This document shows, piece after piece, positions 36,942 to 46,803 of a DNA stretch of 64,000 bases. The stretch's first letter is position 1. The number at the start of each line of letters is the position of its first letter. Made by a program: the position numbers and the translations under genes. The DNA is from Mucispirillum schaedleri ASF457. GTDB lineage: Bacteria; Chrysiogenota; Deferribacteres; Deferribacterales; Mucispirillaceae. The DNA is taken from assembly GCF_000487995.2 (NCBI RefSeq), contig NZ_CP097562.1:1299001-1363000 (forward strand). Reading direction: 5' to 3'. The notes under the pieces were generated by a model. That model made no database searches. It was not told the DNA's origin and saw only the letters and a list, made by a program, of their open reading frames with translations.

Positions 36942-37475
36942 CTAGCCACAAAGAAAACTCTCAAAATATATTGTAACAACAGCATCCGTTTTTAAAACAT
37001 TATTCATCTTTGCTTTCAAATCACGCTTTATGTATGCCATAATAGATGGTCTGTCAATATCTGTAACAGGATAATTTTTCATAATATTTCTGATTTCATT
37101 AACAGTTTGTGCTGTAATATTTTCTATAGCTTTTGCATCTTTTTTATTATGGGCTTCAAATACAATATCTATTTTAAAATATCGGGGAGTATCTGTTTCA
37201 CGAATTTTATAAGCATCACAGTATATATTTTTTATGCGGACATAATAAAGCTTATTATTTTTTTTCTCACTTCTAACCCTATACATATCATAAATAGCAG
37301 GTTCCTGTTTTTTTACAACAGCTTTTGAAAAATTTGTCCGTTTAAGGTCTACCCTGCCATAAAGTTTCCAAATAATTAAAGCAGCGGCAGTCAACACTAA
37401 AAGCCATATAACTAATTTTACTAATTTTTTGTATGTTGTGTCTTTTCTTTCTTTACTCATATAAAATAATATCAT
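36942..37475 (-). CDS. FliL-like membrane protein
   Basis: A 177-aa protein with one membrane segment (about 22-42), a linker, and a periplasmic domain whose pattern fits FliL: YFKIDIVFEA, an acidic helix, NEIRNIMKNYPVTD, the KRDLKAKMNNVL helix, and a final strand VTIYFESFL. FliL supports the flagellar stator. It is isolated from other flagellar genes. An in-frame ATG at 37460 (MSKERKD) is an equally good start; no clear ribosome-binding site decides. Family assignment is by pattern and is tentative. Confidence 0.55.
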   Translation of the reverse strand: MILFYMSKERKDTTYKKLVKLVIWLLVLTAAALIIWKLYGRVDLKRTNFSKAVVKKQEPAIYDMYRVRSEKKNNKLYYVRIKNIYCDAYKIRETDTPRYFKIDIVFEAHNKKDAKAIENITAQTVNEIRNIMKNYPVTDIDRPSIMAYIKRDLKAKMNNVLKTDAVVTIYFESFLCG

Positions 37476-37518
37476 ATTATTTTACTTTATTAAAGAGATA
37501 ATTATCAGGGAGCATAAA

Positions 37519-38784
37519 TTGAATATATATTTTATCACATTTGGCTGTAAAGTAAATGCAGGAGAAAACCAGTATTATTTATCACAGCTTATAGAACAGG
37601 GATTTACAGAAGCCTTATCTATACAGGATGCAGATATAGCAGTTATAAACACATGTGCAGTAACAGAAACTGCTGCTAAAAAATCAGCCCGTTATATAGA
37701 AAAATTAAAAAAAGAGCATAAAGATTTAAAAATAATAGTTACAGGCTGCTTAACTGAAGAAAAAGGTGCAGCACTTAAAGAATATGGTGCAGATATTATT
37801 GTAACTAACGGCTCAAAAAGTGAGCTTGTAAATCATATTATAAATTTAACTGATGGTTATGTTAAAGCAGCTCGTGGCAGTTTTGCAGGGGGAGCACTGC
37901 TTTCTCATACCAGTTCTAAAACAAGAGCATTTTTTAAGATACAGGACGGCTGTGATGCCTGCTGCACATACTGCATTATACCAGAGCTTAGGGGCAGCCC
38001 AAAAAGTATGCCAAAAGATGAAGTTATAAGCGGATTTAAAAAACTTTTATCACTTGGATATAAAGAAATAGTGCTTGTAGGTATCCATATAGGTCTTTAC
38101 GGCAAAGATTTAGGACTAAATATCACTGATATATTAGAAGAACTTGTAAAAATAGAAGGCGATTTCCGCATAAGGCTTACAAGTATTGAAATTAATGAAA
38201 TAGATGACAAGCTGCTATACTTAATAAAGGATAACAGGAAAATATGCCCGCATCTGCATATACCATTACAAAGCGGATGTGATAAAATATTATCTCTGAT
38301 GGGTAGAAAATATAAGAAAGATGACTATATAAAAATTATAAAAAAATCAAAAGATATTATACCTAATGTAACAATAGGCTCAGATATTATTGCAGGATTT
38401 CCTGAAGAATTAGATGATGATTTTAATGATACACTTATAACTCTTAAAACTACAGGCACAGAATTTTATCATGCCTTTCCATATTCTGAAAGAAAGGGAA
38501 CTGTGGCAGAAAGTATGCAAAATAAAGTAGATGTTAAAACAAGAGAAGAAAGAGCCGCAGTTTTAAGAAAACATGGACAGATAAGCCTTATGAATTTATA
38601 TAATAAGTCTATAGGTAAAATATACAGAGTGTTATCAGAAAAGGGAAATAAAGGCCATACAGAAAACTATATGCTTATCCACTATGATAAAAATATAGGG
38701 CCAAATCAGTTTATAAATGTGCTGGTTAAAAAGGTAGAAAATGGTAAACTTTATGGTGAAGTTGTGGAAAACAGCATTATATAG
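37519..38784 (+). CDS. mtaB: tRNA threonylcarbamoyladenosine methylthiotransferase MtaB
   Basis: A 421-aa radical-SAM enzyme that converts t6A37 to ms2t6A37 in tRNA. The N-terminal UPF0004 domain holds a second iron-sulfur site (FGCKVN, NTCAVTE, TGCLTEE); the radical-SAM motif is CDACCTYC; the central FRIRLTSIEI and HLHIPLQSGCDKIL blocks and a C-terminal TRAM-like part follow. Start is TTG at 37519, with GGGAG 7 bases upstream. It is divergent from the FliL-like gene. Confidence 0.93.
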   Translation: MNIYFITFGCKVNAGENQYYLSQLIEQGFTEALSIQDADIAVINTCAVTETAAKKSARYIEKLKKEHKDLKIIVTGCLTEEKGAALKEYGADIIVTNGSKSELVNHIINLTDGYVKAARGSFAGGALLSHTSSKTRAFFKIQDGCDACCTYCIIPELRGSPKSMPKDEVISGFKKLLSLGYKEIVLVGIHIGLYGKDLGLNITDILEELVKIEGDFRIRLTSIEINEIDDKLLYLIKDNRKICPHLHIPLQSGCDKILSLMGRKYKKDDYIKIIKKSKDIIPNVTIGSDIIAGFPEELDDDFNDTLITLKTTGTEFYHAFPYSERKGTVAESMQNKVDVKTREERAAVLRKHGQISLMNLYNKSIGKIYRVLSEKGNKGHTENYMLIHYDKNIGPNQFINVLVKKVENGKLYGEVVENSII

Positions 38785-38878
38785 AAATTTAAGCAAAATA
38801 GTATCCACTCTTTACTTTTTTAATTTTTAGTATTAATATGCAGTTTAAATTTATTTTTAAGCTAACGAGGATAAAATA

Positions 38879-40261
38879 ATGGGAAAAAATCTTTTTCAAA
38901 AAGTATGGGAAAAGCATGTTGCAGGCACTCTTGCAAGTGGTCAGTCTCAGCTGTTTATAGACCTGCACTTACTTCACGAAGTAACAAGTCCGCAGGCTTT
39001 TGCTATGATTAGAGAACTTGGCTTAACTGTAGCACATCCAGAAAGAACTTTTGCTACACATGATCATATTATACCAACAGATGATACTGCCCGCCCTTTT
39101 AAAGACAGCTTAGCTGAAGAAATGATGGCAGCTATTGAAAAAAATACTTCTGATTTTGGAATACAGCTTTTTGGTGTAAAAAATAACAGATATGGTGTTA
39201 TACATATTGTAGGACCAGAAGAAGGGCTTACTCAGCCCGGCATGACTGTTGCATGTGGTGACAGCCATACTGCCACTCATGGTGCTTTTGGTGCTGTTGC
39301 TTTTGGTGTAGGCACATCGCAGGTAAGGGATATTTTAGCTACTCAAACTATGAGTATTGCTCCATTTAAAGTCCGCAGAGTAGAATTAAATGGTGAAATA
39401 AATAAAGGTGTATATTCAAAAGATTTGATTTTAACAGTTATTGCCAAACTTGGTGTAAATGGCGGCTTAGGCTATGCTTATGAATTTGCAGGCACCGCTG
39501 TTGATAAAATGAGTATGGAAGCCCGCATGACTATCTGCAATATGGCTATTGAAGGTGGTGCAAGGGTTGGCTATATGAACCCAGATGAAACTACTTTTGC
39601 ATACTTAAAAGGCAGGCCTTATGCTCCACAGGGGGCAGCATGGGATAAAGCTGTAAATTACTGGAAAAGCACTGCAAGCGATAAAGATGCTCATTATGAT
39701 GATATTATAAAATTTGATGTTAATACAATAACACCTATGGTTACATGGGGTATTACTCCAGAAATGGCGATAGGTATAGATGAAAAAATACCAGAGCCAG
39801 CTACAGATATAATGAAAGAAGCTCTTGAATATATGAAATTTAAAGCAGGCACACCTATTAAAGGCACAAAAATAGATGTTGCATTTATAGGCAGCTGCAC
39901 AAATGGAAGAATAGAAGATTTTAGAATAGCTGCTGAAATATTAAAAGGTAAAAAAGTTGCTAAATCTGTTAAAGCACTTGCTGTTCCGGGCTCTGTTATT
40001 GTAAAAGAACAGGCAGAAAAAGAAGGTATTGATATTATATTTAAAGAAGCAGGTTTTGAGTGGCGAGAGCCGGGCTGTTCTATGTGCCTTGCTATGAACC
40101 CAGATAAACTTGTAGGCGACCAAATATCTGCATCTACTTCTAATAGAAACTTTAAAGGCAGACAAGGCTCATCAACAGGCAGAACTTTGCTTTTAAGCCC
40201 TGCAATGGTGGCTGCTGCTGCAATTGAAGGTGCTGTAACTGATGTTAGAGATATGATATAA
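38879..40261 (+). CDS. leuC: 3-isopropylmalate dehydratase, large subunit
   Basis: A 460-aa aconitase-type subunit that, with LeuD, isomerises 2- to 3-isopropylmalate in leucine synthesis. The cubane cluster ligands are in FIGSCTNGR and in the [11 protein letters not shown] motif. Full length, of the long LeuC type. GAGG lies 8 bases before the ATG. No leader peptide or attenuator is seen in the 94 bases upstream. leuD follows 11 bp later. Confidence 0.97.
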   Translation: MGKNLFQKVWEKHVAGTLASGQSQLFIDLHLLHEVTSPQAFAMIRELGLTVAHPERTFATHDHIIPTDDTARPFKDSLAEEMMAAIEKNTSDFGIQLFGVKNNRYGVIHIVGPEEGLTQPGMTVACGDSHTATHGAFGAVAFGVGTSQVRDILATQTMSIAPFKVRRVELNGEINKGVYSKDLILTVIAKLGVNGGLGYAYEFAGTAVDKMSMEARMTICNMAIEGGARVGYMNPDETTFAYLKGRPYAPQGAAWDKAVNYWKSTASDKDAHYDDIIKFDVNTITPMVTWGITPEMAIGIDEKIPEPATDIMKEALEYMKFKAGTPIKGTKIDVAFIGSCTNGRIEDFRIAAEILKGKKVAKSVKALAVPGSVIVKEQAEKEGIDIIFKEAGFEWREPGCSMCLAMNPDKLVGDQISASTSNRNFKGRQGSSTGRTLLLSPAMVAAAAIEGAVTDVRDMI

Positions 40262-40272
40262 GGGGTATAAAA

Positions 40273-40878
40273 ATGACTGGAAATATTAAAGAAATAAAAG
40301 GCAAAGCAATGCCTATGATAGGCGATGATATAGATACAGACAGGATTATTCCTGCAAGATTTTTACGCTGTGTTACTTTTGATGGACTTGGGGAGCAGGC
40401 TTTTAGAGATGAAAGATTTGATGCACATGGCAGCCCTGTTGTTGACCACCCTATGAATAAAGCAGAATATAAAGGTGCGAAAATCATATTAAGCGGCAAT
40501 AATTTTGGCTGCGGCTCATCAAGAGAACATGCTCCACAGGCTATTAAAAGAGCAGGTTATGAAGCAGTGATTGCTGAAAGTTTTGCAGAAATCTTTTATG
40601 GAAATTCATCAGTATTAGGGCTTGTATGTATTACTATGCCAAAAGCAGAAATTAGTGAATTTGCTTCTTATATTGAGAAAAATCCTGATACAGAAGTTAT
40701 TATAGATATTGAAAAAGCAGAAATTAAAGCAGGTGATAAAATATATAAAGCAGGTATTAAACCAGCACTGCAAAAAAGTCTGCTTGACGGAACTTATGAT
40801 ACAATCTATGAACTTATGAAAAATAAAGATAAAATAGAAGAAATGGATAAAAATCTGCCGCCAAAATGCTTTAATTAG
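40273..40878 (+). CDS. leuD: 3-isopropylmalate dehydratase, small subunit
   Basis: A 201-aa swivel-domain subunit completing the LeuCD active site. Conserved blocks GDDIDTDRIIPARFL and FGCGSSREHAPQAIK are present. Co-transcribed with leuC. A small exported-protein gene starts 22 bases downstream. Confidence 0.97.
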   Translation: MTGNIKEIKGKAMPMIGDDIDTDRIIPARFLRCVTFDGLGEQAFRDERFDAHGSPVVDHPMNKAEYKGAKIILSGNNFGCGSSREHAPQAIKRAGYEAVIAESFAEIFYGNSSVLGLVCITMPKAEISEFASYIEKNPDTEVIIDIEKAEIKAGDKIYKAGIKPALQKSLLDGTYDTIYELMKNKDKIEEMDKNLPPKCFN

Positions 40879-40900
40879 TCTGTGATATATGGAGAAATAT

Positions 40901-41590
40901 ATGAAACAATTATTTATGGTTTTAACAGTGTTATTGTTACTTGCCCTGCCTTCTTATGCAACTGCTGAAAAATGTGATTATACATTGACTGATAAAGAAA
41001 TTGAAAAAGAATTAAATAATTTACTAGAAGGTGGAATATATAAAGATACAACAGCATCTGGTGTCTTTTGTGTTGCACTAGAAGATTTAATTAAATTACA
41101 ATTTAAACTAAAAGATGGCAAAATAAATGGTGGAATGAAAATTGCACTTTATTATGAAAAAGATAAACCAATGATTGAAACATATATCAGCGATTACAGT
41201 TTATTTAGTGAAGATTTTTATGAAATGTTTAATGATGGTTTACCTGATTTTGAAGTTTTAAAAAATAAAAAATTAGATATAACAAATAAAGTATATTATG
41301 AAAATGGTAATATTAATATGAATTGTGCTGTAAAAAATGGTATTGGTGATTGCACTTCATATAAAGAAAATGGAGCAATGGATATATACAGACCTATTAA
41401 AAATTACCAATTCAATGGAACTGCTGAAGTTTATAGCGAAAATGGAAGGCTCTGGGCTACATTACATTACAATAACGGTCATTTAATATCTGCTGAATGT
41501 ATAAACGATAGAAAAAATGGCAAAAAATGGACAAAAGCCGAAATATCAAACTGGGAAAATGGGCTGGAAGTTAGTTGCAACTATTTTTAA
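40901..41590 (+). CDS. Exported protein with YwqK/MORN-like repeats
   Basis: A 229-aa protein with a signal peptide ending ATA (about residue 23). The C-terminal half contains spaced motifs of the YwqK type (YYENGNI..., YKENGAMDI, YSENGRLWATLHYNNGHL), each a short strand pair with a Tyr-x-x-Asn-Gly core. The family is often labelled antitoxin, but no toxin is adjacent. The ATG at 40901 is favoured: GGAG at 40890-40893 lies 7 bases upstream, and an ATG at 40889 overlaps that site. A terminator follows. Function unknown. Confidence 0.7.
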   Translation: MKQLFMVLTVLLLLALPSYATAEKCDYTLTDKEIEKELNNLLEGGIYKDTTASGVFCVALEDLIKLQFKLKDGKINGGMKIALYYEKDKPMIETYISDYSLFSEDFYEMFNDGLPDFEVLKNKKLDITNKVYYENGNINMNCAVKNGIGDCTSYKENGAMDIYRPIKNYQFNGTAEVYSENGRLWATLHYNNGHLISAECINDRKNGKKWTKAEISNWENGLEVSCNYF

Positions 41591-41600
41591 TAAAATAAAC

Positions 41601-41627
41601 AGGGTTGTTTTAACAGCCCTTTTTTTA
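41601..41627 (+). terminator. Terminator after the YwqK-like gene
   Basis: A 9-bp stem (41601-41609 with 41612-41620, one G-T pair) with a two-base loop, followed by a T-run. Confidence 0.75.
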
Positions 41628-41704
41628 TGCTTACACATACTAATTTCTAAATAATTTTTATATTTTATTATACAGGATTTTTTGGATTTATCCAAAAATT
41701 TTGT

Positions 41705-41885
41705 GCAGCCAGTCATTTTGAGCCTGATTTTAAAGGCGAAAAATCTAAATGATATATATTAAAGTATTGTATAAGATATTAAATTATCATATGTAGATAC
41801 CCCGCCTTATCACTCTCAGGATGACAAGGAAAGGGACAGGAAGTCCCATCTGAAAGTAAGCAACGGGAGCATTTACTGCAACCAT
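41705..41885. repeat. Interspersed repeat, copy C
   Basis: 41712-41750 is the reverse complement of 9021-9061, with a few differences. An AT-rich hinge follows, then TAGATAC and a GC-richer segment (GGGACAGG...CATCTGAAAGTAAGCAACGGGAGCATTT) shared with copy D. It fills the gap between two convergent genes. No coding potential. Confidence 0.75.
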
Positions 41886-41920
41886 GCAATGACATATTTG
41901 AAAATAACGGATATAAATTA

Positions 41921-43084
41921 TTAATCTGAAAACCTTTCTTTTAATGTTTTACACATTATATTATCATTATTATAAAACTTACATCCAAAATCATTTTTTG
42001 ATGCACAGAGTGTATCATTTACCATAACATAATCTGCAATATTCTCATCTTCTAAATATGAAAATGCATCATCTTTTTCTGCATTTTTTATAAAATCAAT
42101 ACATTTATTTAATGTATTTTCAAGCAGATATTCAGGATTAGTGCAGCCGCTTACAAAAAGAGTACTTTCTTCATAAAATTCTTCTGGATATTCCTGCTCC
42201 ATTGCTGCCAGATTTGATAAATTTTCTGCATATTTATCATCAAGCATTATAAACTGCATATAAATTTTTACTAAATATACATTTTTCAATGCTTTAATTG
42301 ATTTATATTTATAAAGATTATTTAAATATGTCTGCTGATAGTCATCAAGTATATATTTATCTTTATATATTTCCCACTGAGCAAACTGCTCTATATTTTC
42401 ATAAAGTCCTGAATTTATGCTGTATAAAACATAGCTTTTATATGATTTATCAATAAGATTATATCTGATTTTATTATCTTCTTCTGAAAGATTTAATGTA
42501 TCTATTATTTTTTGAATATTATTTAAAAATGATAACTGCCTTTTATATTCCTGCATACCCTGCTGGTGATTATAGTATGGCTCTTTATATTCCTTTAAGT
42601 AATTATTTACATCTATATTTTCATTATAAAGGCTTTTAAGCGGGATAGAATATAGTTTTATATATTCAAGAAAAGATTTTGCAAAAGCAGCACTTGTCAT
42701 ATTATCCTGTTTTTCATAAAGACTTGCTGTAGAAAGTGATGAAAGCAAATCCATTTTGGCACTAAAACGAAAGGCATTGTAATCTTCAATATTATATTTT
42801 TCAAATGCCTTAATATCTGTAATATTATCCATAATCTGCTCTGATAACATATCTATCATCATAAGATGATTTTTATAATTATTATACACTGCTTCATCAT
42901 TTTGGAAATGTTTTAAAGATACTTCATCAACAAGTGGCTTTAATTTGCTGACTAATTCTGCAATATCTGATGTTTTTTCTGTTTTTGATACTGCACTGTT
43001 TTTGTCTTCACTTTGCTTTTGGATTAAAATAACAGCAAGTATTACTGCAAAAGCACTTATTAAAGCTAAAATATATTTCATCAT
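41921..43084 (-). CDS. Membrane-anchored or exported helical protein, unknown
   Basis: A 387-aa protein with an N-terminal hydrophobic segment (about 4-21) that could be a signal anchor. The rest is helical, rich in Tyr, Asn, Glu and Lys, with repeated LYxYKSIK-like helices that suggest a repeat solenoid, though no defined TPR motif is seen. Cysteines cluster at the C-terminus. It ends near repeat C. No family recognised. Confidence 0.65.
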   Translation of the reverse strand: MMKYILALISAFAVILAVILIQKQSEDKNSAVSKTEKTSDIAELVSKLKPLVDEVSLKHFQNDEAVYNNYKNHLMMIDMLSEQIMDNITDIKAFEKYNIEDYNAFRFSAKMDLLSSLSTASLYEKQDNMTSAAFAKSFLEYIKLYSIPLKSLYNENIDVNNYLKEYKEPYYNHQQGMQEYKRQLSFLNNIQKIIDTLNLSEEDNKIRYNLIDKSYKSYVLYSINSGLYENIEQFAQWEIYKDKYILDDYQQTYLNNLYKYKSIKALKNVYLVKIYMQFIMLDDKYAENLSNLAAMEQEYPEEFYEESTLFVSGCTNPEYLLENTLNKCIDFIKNAEKDDAFSYLEDENIADYVMVNDTLCASKNDFGCKFYNNDNIMCKTLKERFSD

Positions 43085-43148
43085 TTATACCTTATATTTT
43101 AAATGTCTTATATAATATAAATGTATTTTATAAAATATGTCAAAACAT

Positions 43149-43931
43149 TTATATAAATATATCCGGCTCTTTTCTGGCTCCATGTTTTTTCTTAAATGGT
43201 ATTTCAGAAAGGAAATGCAGTATTTTATTTAAATGTCTTGCATTCTGCGGACATATTGCAGCACAGCCCATACATGTAATACATTTTGTTTTATCTGTCA
43301 CTTTTGGATTTTCTGCCATAATTGCATTTACTGGGCAGTTTTGTACACATGCTCCACATGCAGTGCATTTGCTGTCCCCTTTTGGTTTTAATGGTATGCC
43401 GTTATATTCTCTATATGGAAAGCTGCCGTAAAGATTAAGTTTCTTTTCATTTGATATATTATTAATATTCTTTATTTTATTTTTCACTTTATCAGCAAAA
43501 TCTTTTATTTTTTCATTATCTTTTTCATCTGGTCTATTTACTGCTACTTTTGTCATAATAGAGTGGTTTGCAATAAAAGCAGCTGCTGCAATTACAATAA
43601 ACCCTTTTTCTGATAAGATATTCTGCATTTCTAAAAGTGCATCTTCATAAGCTCTATTGCCATAAACTGCTATTATAACAGCAGGTGTATTATCTGCTTT
43701 TATCTTTTTAAGTTGTTCTGACATAATATAAGGCACTCTGCCCCCATATACAGGGTATGCAAAAACAGCTATTTCATTTGATGAAAATTCTACTGATATA
43801 TCTCGCTTTTTATAGCTTGTAATATTATATTTTTCTGCATCATAGCCAAGACTTGATACAAAAAGTGAAAGAATATTACCTGTTTTTCTTGCAGGGCTGA
43901 AAAATATTGATTTTGATTTTTGAATATCCAT
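43149..43931 (-). CDS. EFR1-type flavodoxin/ferredoxin fusion protein
   Basis: A 260-aa redox protein. The N-terminal half is flavodoxin-like (FFSPARKTGNILSL for phosphate binding, AVFAYPVYGGRVP). The C-terminal part has two [4Fe-4S] motifs, CTACGACVQNCPVNA and CITCMGCAAICPQNA. Such proteins carry electrons between flavin and iron-sulfur centres in anaerobes. It follows the membrane/kinase fusion gene 19 bp downstream and may be co-transcribed. Partner enzymes are unknown. Confidence 0.88.
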   Translation of the reverse strand: MDIQKSKSIFFSPARKTGNILSLFVSSLGYDAEKYNITSYKKRDISVEFSSNEIAVFAYPVYGGRVPYIMSEQLKKIKADNTPAVIIAVYGNRAYEDALLEMQNILSEKGFIVIAAAAFIANHSIMTKVAVNRPDEKDNEKIKDFADKVKNKIKNINNISNEKKLNLYGSFPYREYNGIPLKPKGDSKCTACGACVQNCPVNAIMAENPKVTDKTKCITCMGCAAICPQNARHLNKILHFLSEIPFKKKHGARKEPDIFI

Positions 43932-43950
43932 TTTTTATCCCTATGCTGCC

Positions 43951-45228
43951 TTATTTATTTTGTTTCACAGCATTATATACAGCATCTACAGCTCTGTCTA
44001 CACCTAAACTTGAACTTTTTATATACATATCATATCTTGAAGGCTCTCCCCATGTTCTGCCTGTATAGTAATTATAGTGGTTGCTGCGAAGATGGTTTAT
44101 TTTATCAATATATTTTACTGCTTCATCTTCTGTTAATTTAAACTCTTCTGCTACTCGTTTTTTTGCAAATTCTTTATCAGCTGAAATAAATATATTAAAG
44201 CAGCTGTCACAGTCATAAAGCACCACATCAGCACATCGTCCCACAATAACACATCTGCCTTTTAATGCTGCATCTTTTATTATTTTGCTTTGAGCAATAA
44301 AAAGTTTGTCATTATCTGATAAGTTTTCATCATTAAATATATTATCCATTGATATATATCTAAGTAATTTTTCAGCTGATGTCATCTGCTGGTCATTACG
44401 CTCTACAAAATCACCAGAAAGCCCGCTTTTTATAACTGCATCTCTTATAAACTCCCTGTCAATAAATTTCCAGCCTAATTTTTTTGCAAGTTTCTGCCCT
44501 ATTTCTCTGCCACCGCTGCCAAGCTCTCTGCCTATTGTAATAATATTATATCCCTGCACTTTATCTTTATGTTTTTCACGCCTTTCCAAAAACCTTAATA
44601 TAAATGGACTTATTACAGGATTAAGTTTTGCTATGATAATGCCAACTAAAACTGCAGAAATTATAGTTCCTTCTCTCACACCTATTATGTGATTAAGCAG
44701 CAGTAAACCTGCCATTATACTAAATGATACAAGAGTTATATCAAATACTACTTTTATTTGACCAAAAGGTCTGTTTAGCACTCTTGCAACTGTTATCATT
44801 AAACCATCACCTGCTAAATATAAGAGCTTTGGTGTTACTTCAAATATAATACCTATTGATACAAGCAGTGAGCCTAAAAGCACATATAAAATCTGCACCA
44901 GATAATTTGGTGCTGTTATTGACTGAGTAAGCCACATAGAGCCATCTATTAAAAAGCCAAATAAAAAACTTACAAGTGTTTGAGAATATTGAGATTTTGG
45001 GAAATCTTTTCTTAAAATAATAACTTGAGCAATAATCATTGTAATATGCATGCCAACAGTTAACTGCCCTAATGTGTAGTTTGTGAAATAGTGGCTTAAC
45101 ACATAAGGCGGGCAGGATATAGGTGTAATTCCAAGATTACTGCGAACTGCAAAAGATATACCTAACGACATTAAAAATAAGCCAAAAATAGACACAATTA
45201 ATCTTTCAATAAATAAAGATTTACTCAT
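43951..45228 (-). CDS. YczE/YitT-like membrane protein fused to a cytidylate-kinase-like domain
   Basis: A 425-aa two-domain protein. Residues 1 to about 215 contain about five membrane helices with the NLGITPISCPPYV loop seen in YczE/YitT (DUF6198-like) proteins. Residues about 225-425 are a P-loop kinase of the cytidylate-kinase-like family: ITIGRELGSGGREIGQKLA, FIDREFI, CVIVGRCADVVL. No frameshift or stop separates them, so it is a true fusion. The kinase substrate is unknown and need not be CMP. It is followed by the flavodoxin/ferredoxin gene. Confidence 0.85.
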   Translation of the reverse strand: MSKSLFIERLIVSIFGLFLMSLGISFAVRSNLGITPISCPPYVLSHYFTNYTLGQLTVGMHITMIIAQVIILRKDFPKSQYSQTLVSFLFGFLIDGSMWLTQSITAPNYLVQILYVLLGSLLVSIGIIFEVTPKLLYLAGDGLMITVARVLNRPFGQIKVVFDITLVSFSIMAGLLLLNHIIGVREGTIISAVLVGIIIAKLNPVISPFILRFLERREKHKDKVQGYNIITIGRELGSGGREIGQKLAKKLGWKFIDREFIRDAVIKSGLSGDFVERNDQQMTSAEKLLRYISMDNIFNDENLSDNDKLFIAQSKIIKDAALKGRCVIVGRCADVVLYDCDSCFNIFISADKEFAKKRVAEEFKLTEDEAVKYIDKINHLRSNHYNYYTGRTWGEPSRYDMYIKSSSLGVDRAVDAVYNAVKQNK

Positions 45229-45476
45229 ATAAACTCCTAAAAATGTGGCAAAAGAGAATAGGCTCGTTTTGTCAGAAAAAAATAAAATAAATTAAGAAAT
45301 TTGTTGGATAAAAATATTTATCAAAAAAAATTATTTTTTGCAATATATAATTATAAAATTTAATAAAGGTCATTTTAATACATAAGATATATTTTAAAGC
45401 AGCTGTATAATTCATATTTATTTATGACAGTATTTAATTATAAATTGATTATATATTTTGTTATAATTTAGCTGAC

Positions 45477-46355
45477 TTATATAAATTTCTGCATAGTTTC
45501 TGGATATTTTGACCATGCTCCGCTTTGTGTGCATACAAATGAAGCAGTATTTACTGCCATAAGGTGCGTCTCTTCTAAAGAAAGACCTGATAAAATATAA
45601 TAAATAAATGCTCCAGAAAATGCATCACCTGCCCCAATAGTATCACTTACTTTAACAGCTGGTGTTTTTAATGTGGATATCCTGTCAGCAGTATATATGT
45701 TTGAGCTTAAACTGCCATTTGTATATATTAAATATTTTAAATCATACTTTTCTAAAATCATTCTGCATAAATCATCATCAGATATATTTATATCAAGCAT
45801 ATTTTTTAATATAATCGCCTCATCACTATTCATTTTAAAAATATCAGCATAAGTCATAAGCTCTGTAATAAGCTGTTTAGAATAATATGCTGCTCGTAAA
45901 TTAATATCAAAAAGCCTTAATGATGATGGATTTGTATGCTTTAATAAAGTCATAATTGTATTGTGAGATATATCATTTCTGCTTGCCAGCGTGCCATAGC
46001 ATACTGCATCTGCTTTTTTAACAAGAGTAAGTGCATTATCTGTTAATGGTATATAGTCCCATGCAGCATTTTCTACAATATTATATTCAGGCATACCATT
46101 ATTTAAAGTAACATGAACTAAGCCTGTTGGATAATCAACTCTTTCAATAGTTGTATGCATATTTGTTTTAGAAATTGCTTCTAAAAGTTCATCACCAAGT
46201 TTATCTTTACCAACAGCACTGACAGCATAGCTTTCTGCTCCAAGGCATGATGCATGATATACAGCATTGGCAGGTGCTCCACCAATTTGTTTTCCACTAG
46301 GCAGCTTATCCCATAAAAGCTCGCCTATTCCTACTATTAAAGGATGCTGTTTCAT
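45477..46355 (-). CDS. PfkB-family carbohydrate kinase (fructokinase-like)
   Basis: A 292-aa sugar kinase. Motifs: GELLWDKLPSGKQIGGAPANAVYH (substrate side, N-terminal PfkB signature) and the C-terminal signature DTIGAGDAFSGAF with the catalytic Asp. The pattern is closest to fructokinases. The ATG at 46355 is chosen over a GTG at 46367, since GGAG at 46366-46363 lies 7 bases before the ATG. It stands alone; no sugar transporter is adjacent. Confidence 0.88.
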   Translation of the reverse strand: MKQHPLIVGIGELLWDKLPSGKQIGGAPANAVYHASCLGAESYAVSAVGKDKLGDELLEAISKTNMHTTIERVDYPTGLVHVTLNNGMPEYNIVENAAWDYIPLTDNALTLVKKADAVCYGTLASRNDISHNTIMTLLKHTNPSSLRLFDINLRAAYYSKQLITELMTYADIFKMNSDEAIILKNMLDINISDDDLCRMILEKYDLKYLIYTNGSLSSNIYTADRISTLKTPAVKVSDTIGAGDAFSGAFIYYILSGLSLEETHLMAVNTASFVCTQSGAWSKYPETMQKFI

Positions 46356-46435
46356 TATATACTCCACATATATTACTGATATATAATCACATAAAAAATA
46401 GATATGTCAATAGATTTACCTGATATATGTGTTTT

Positions 46436-46625
46436 TGGGCTACAGTAATTTTGAGCAAGGCAAAAAATCTAAATTATATATATATTACAGCAGTGCATAA
46501 TATATTAAATTATCATATTTTTAGATACTTCGCTTATAAAACAAGCTCAGTAAGACAATGCAGGGACAGGACGAGCTGTCTGAAAGCAAGCGGCGGGGGA
46601 GCATTTCCTGCGACCAAGCATGTTT
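46436..46625. repeat. Interspersed repeat, copy D
   Basis: Shows ATTTTGAGCAAGGCAAAAAATCTAAAT-like left core (about 46450-46476), an AT-rich hinge, TTTTTAGATACTTCGC, then GGGACAGG...GTCTGAAAGCAAGCGGC shared with copy C. A 95-codon frame runs through it, but its product is repeat sequence. Most of the 448-bp gap is this repeat. Confidence 0.7.
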
Positions 46626-46803
46626 TTTCAAATACAAAGATAAATTTGGAAATAAAGGATAAATTAACTTTAAATTCTCTTGCAGTATTTGTTACAAGGA
46701 AAAGTATAAGTTAAACTTGATTTACCTTTTTACTGTGCTGATTAGTAAAAAGGTAGATTTTCGTGTATAATTATACTATAATATCTTATAAAATGGAGAT
46801 GGT

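Noticed and set aside
38785-38878. Leucine attenuator upstream of leuC
   Set aside because: No leader peptide with leucine codons and no terminator/antiterminator pair is visible.
40901-41590. YwqK-like protein as half of a toxin-antitoxin pair
   Set aside because: It has a signal peptide and no toxin-like neighbour; the label comes from a family name only.
46427-46714. A 95-codon frame between the PfkB kinase and a small membrane-protein gene
   Set aside because: It is made of interspersed repeat D and has no ribosome-binding site.
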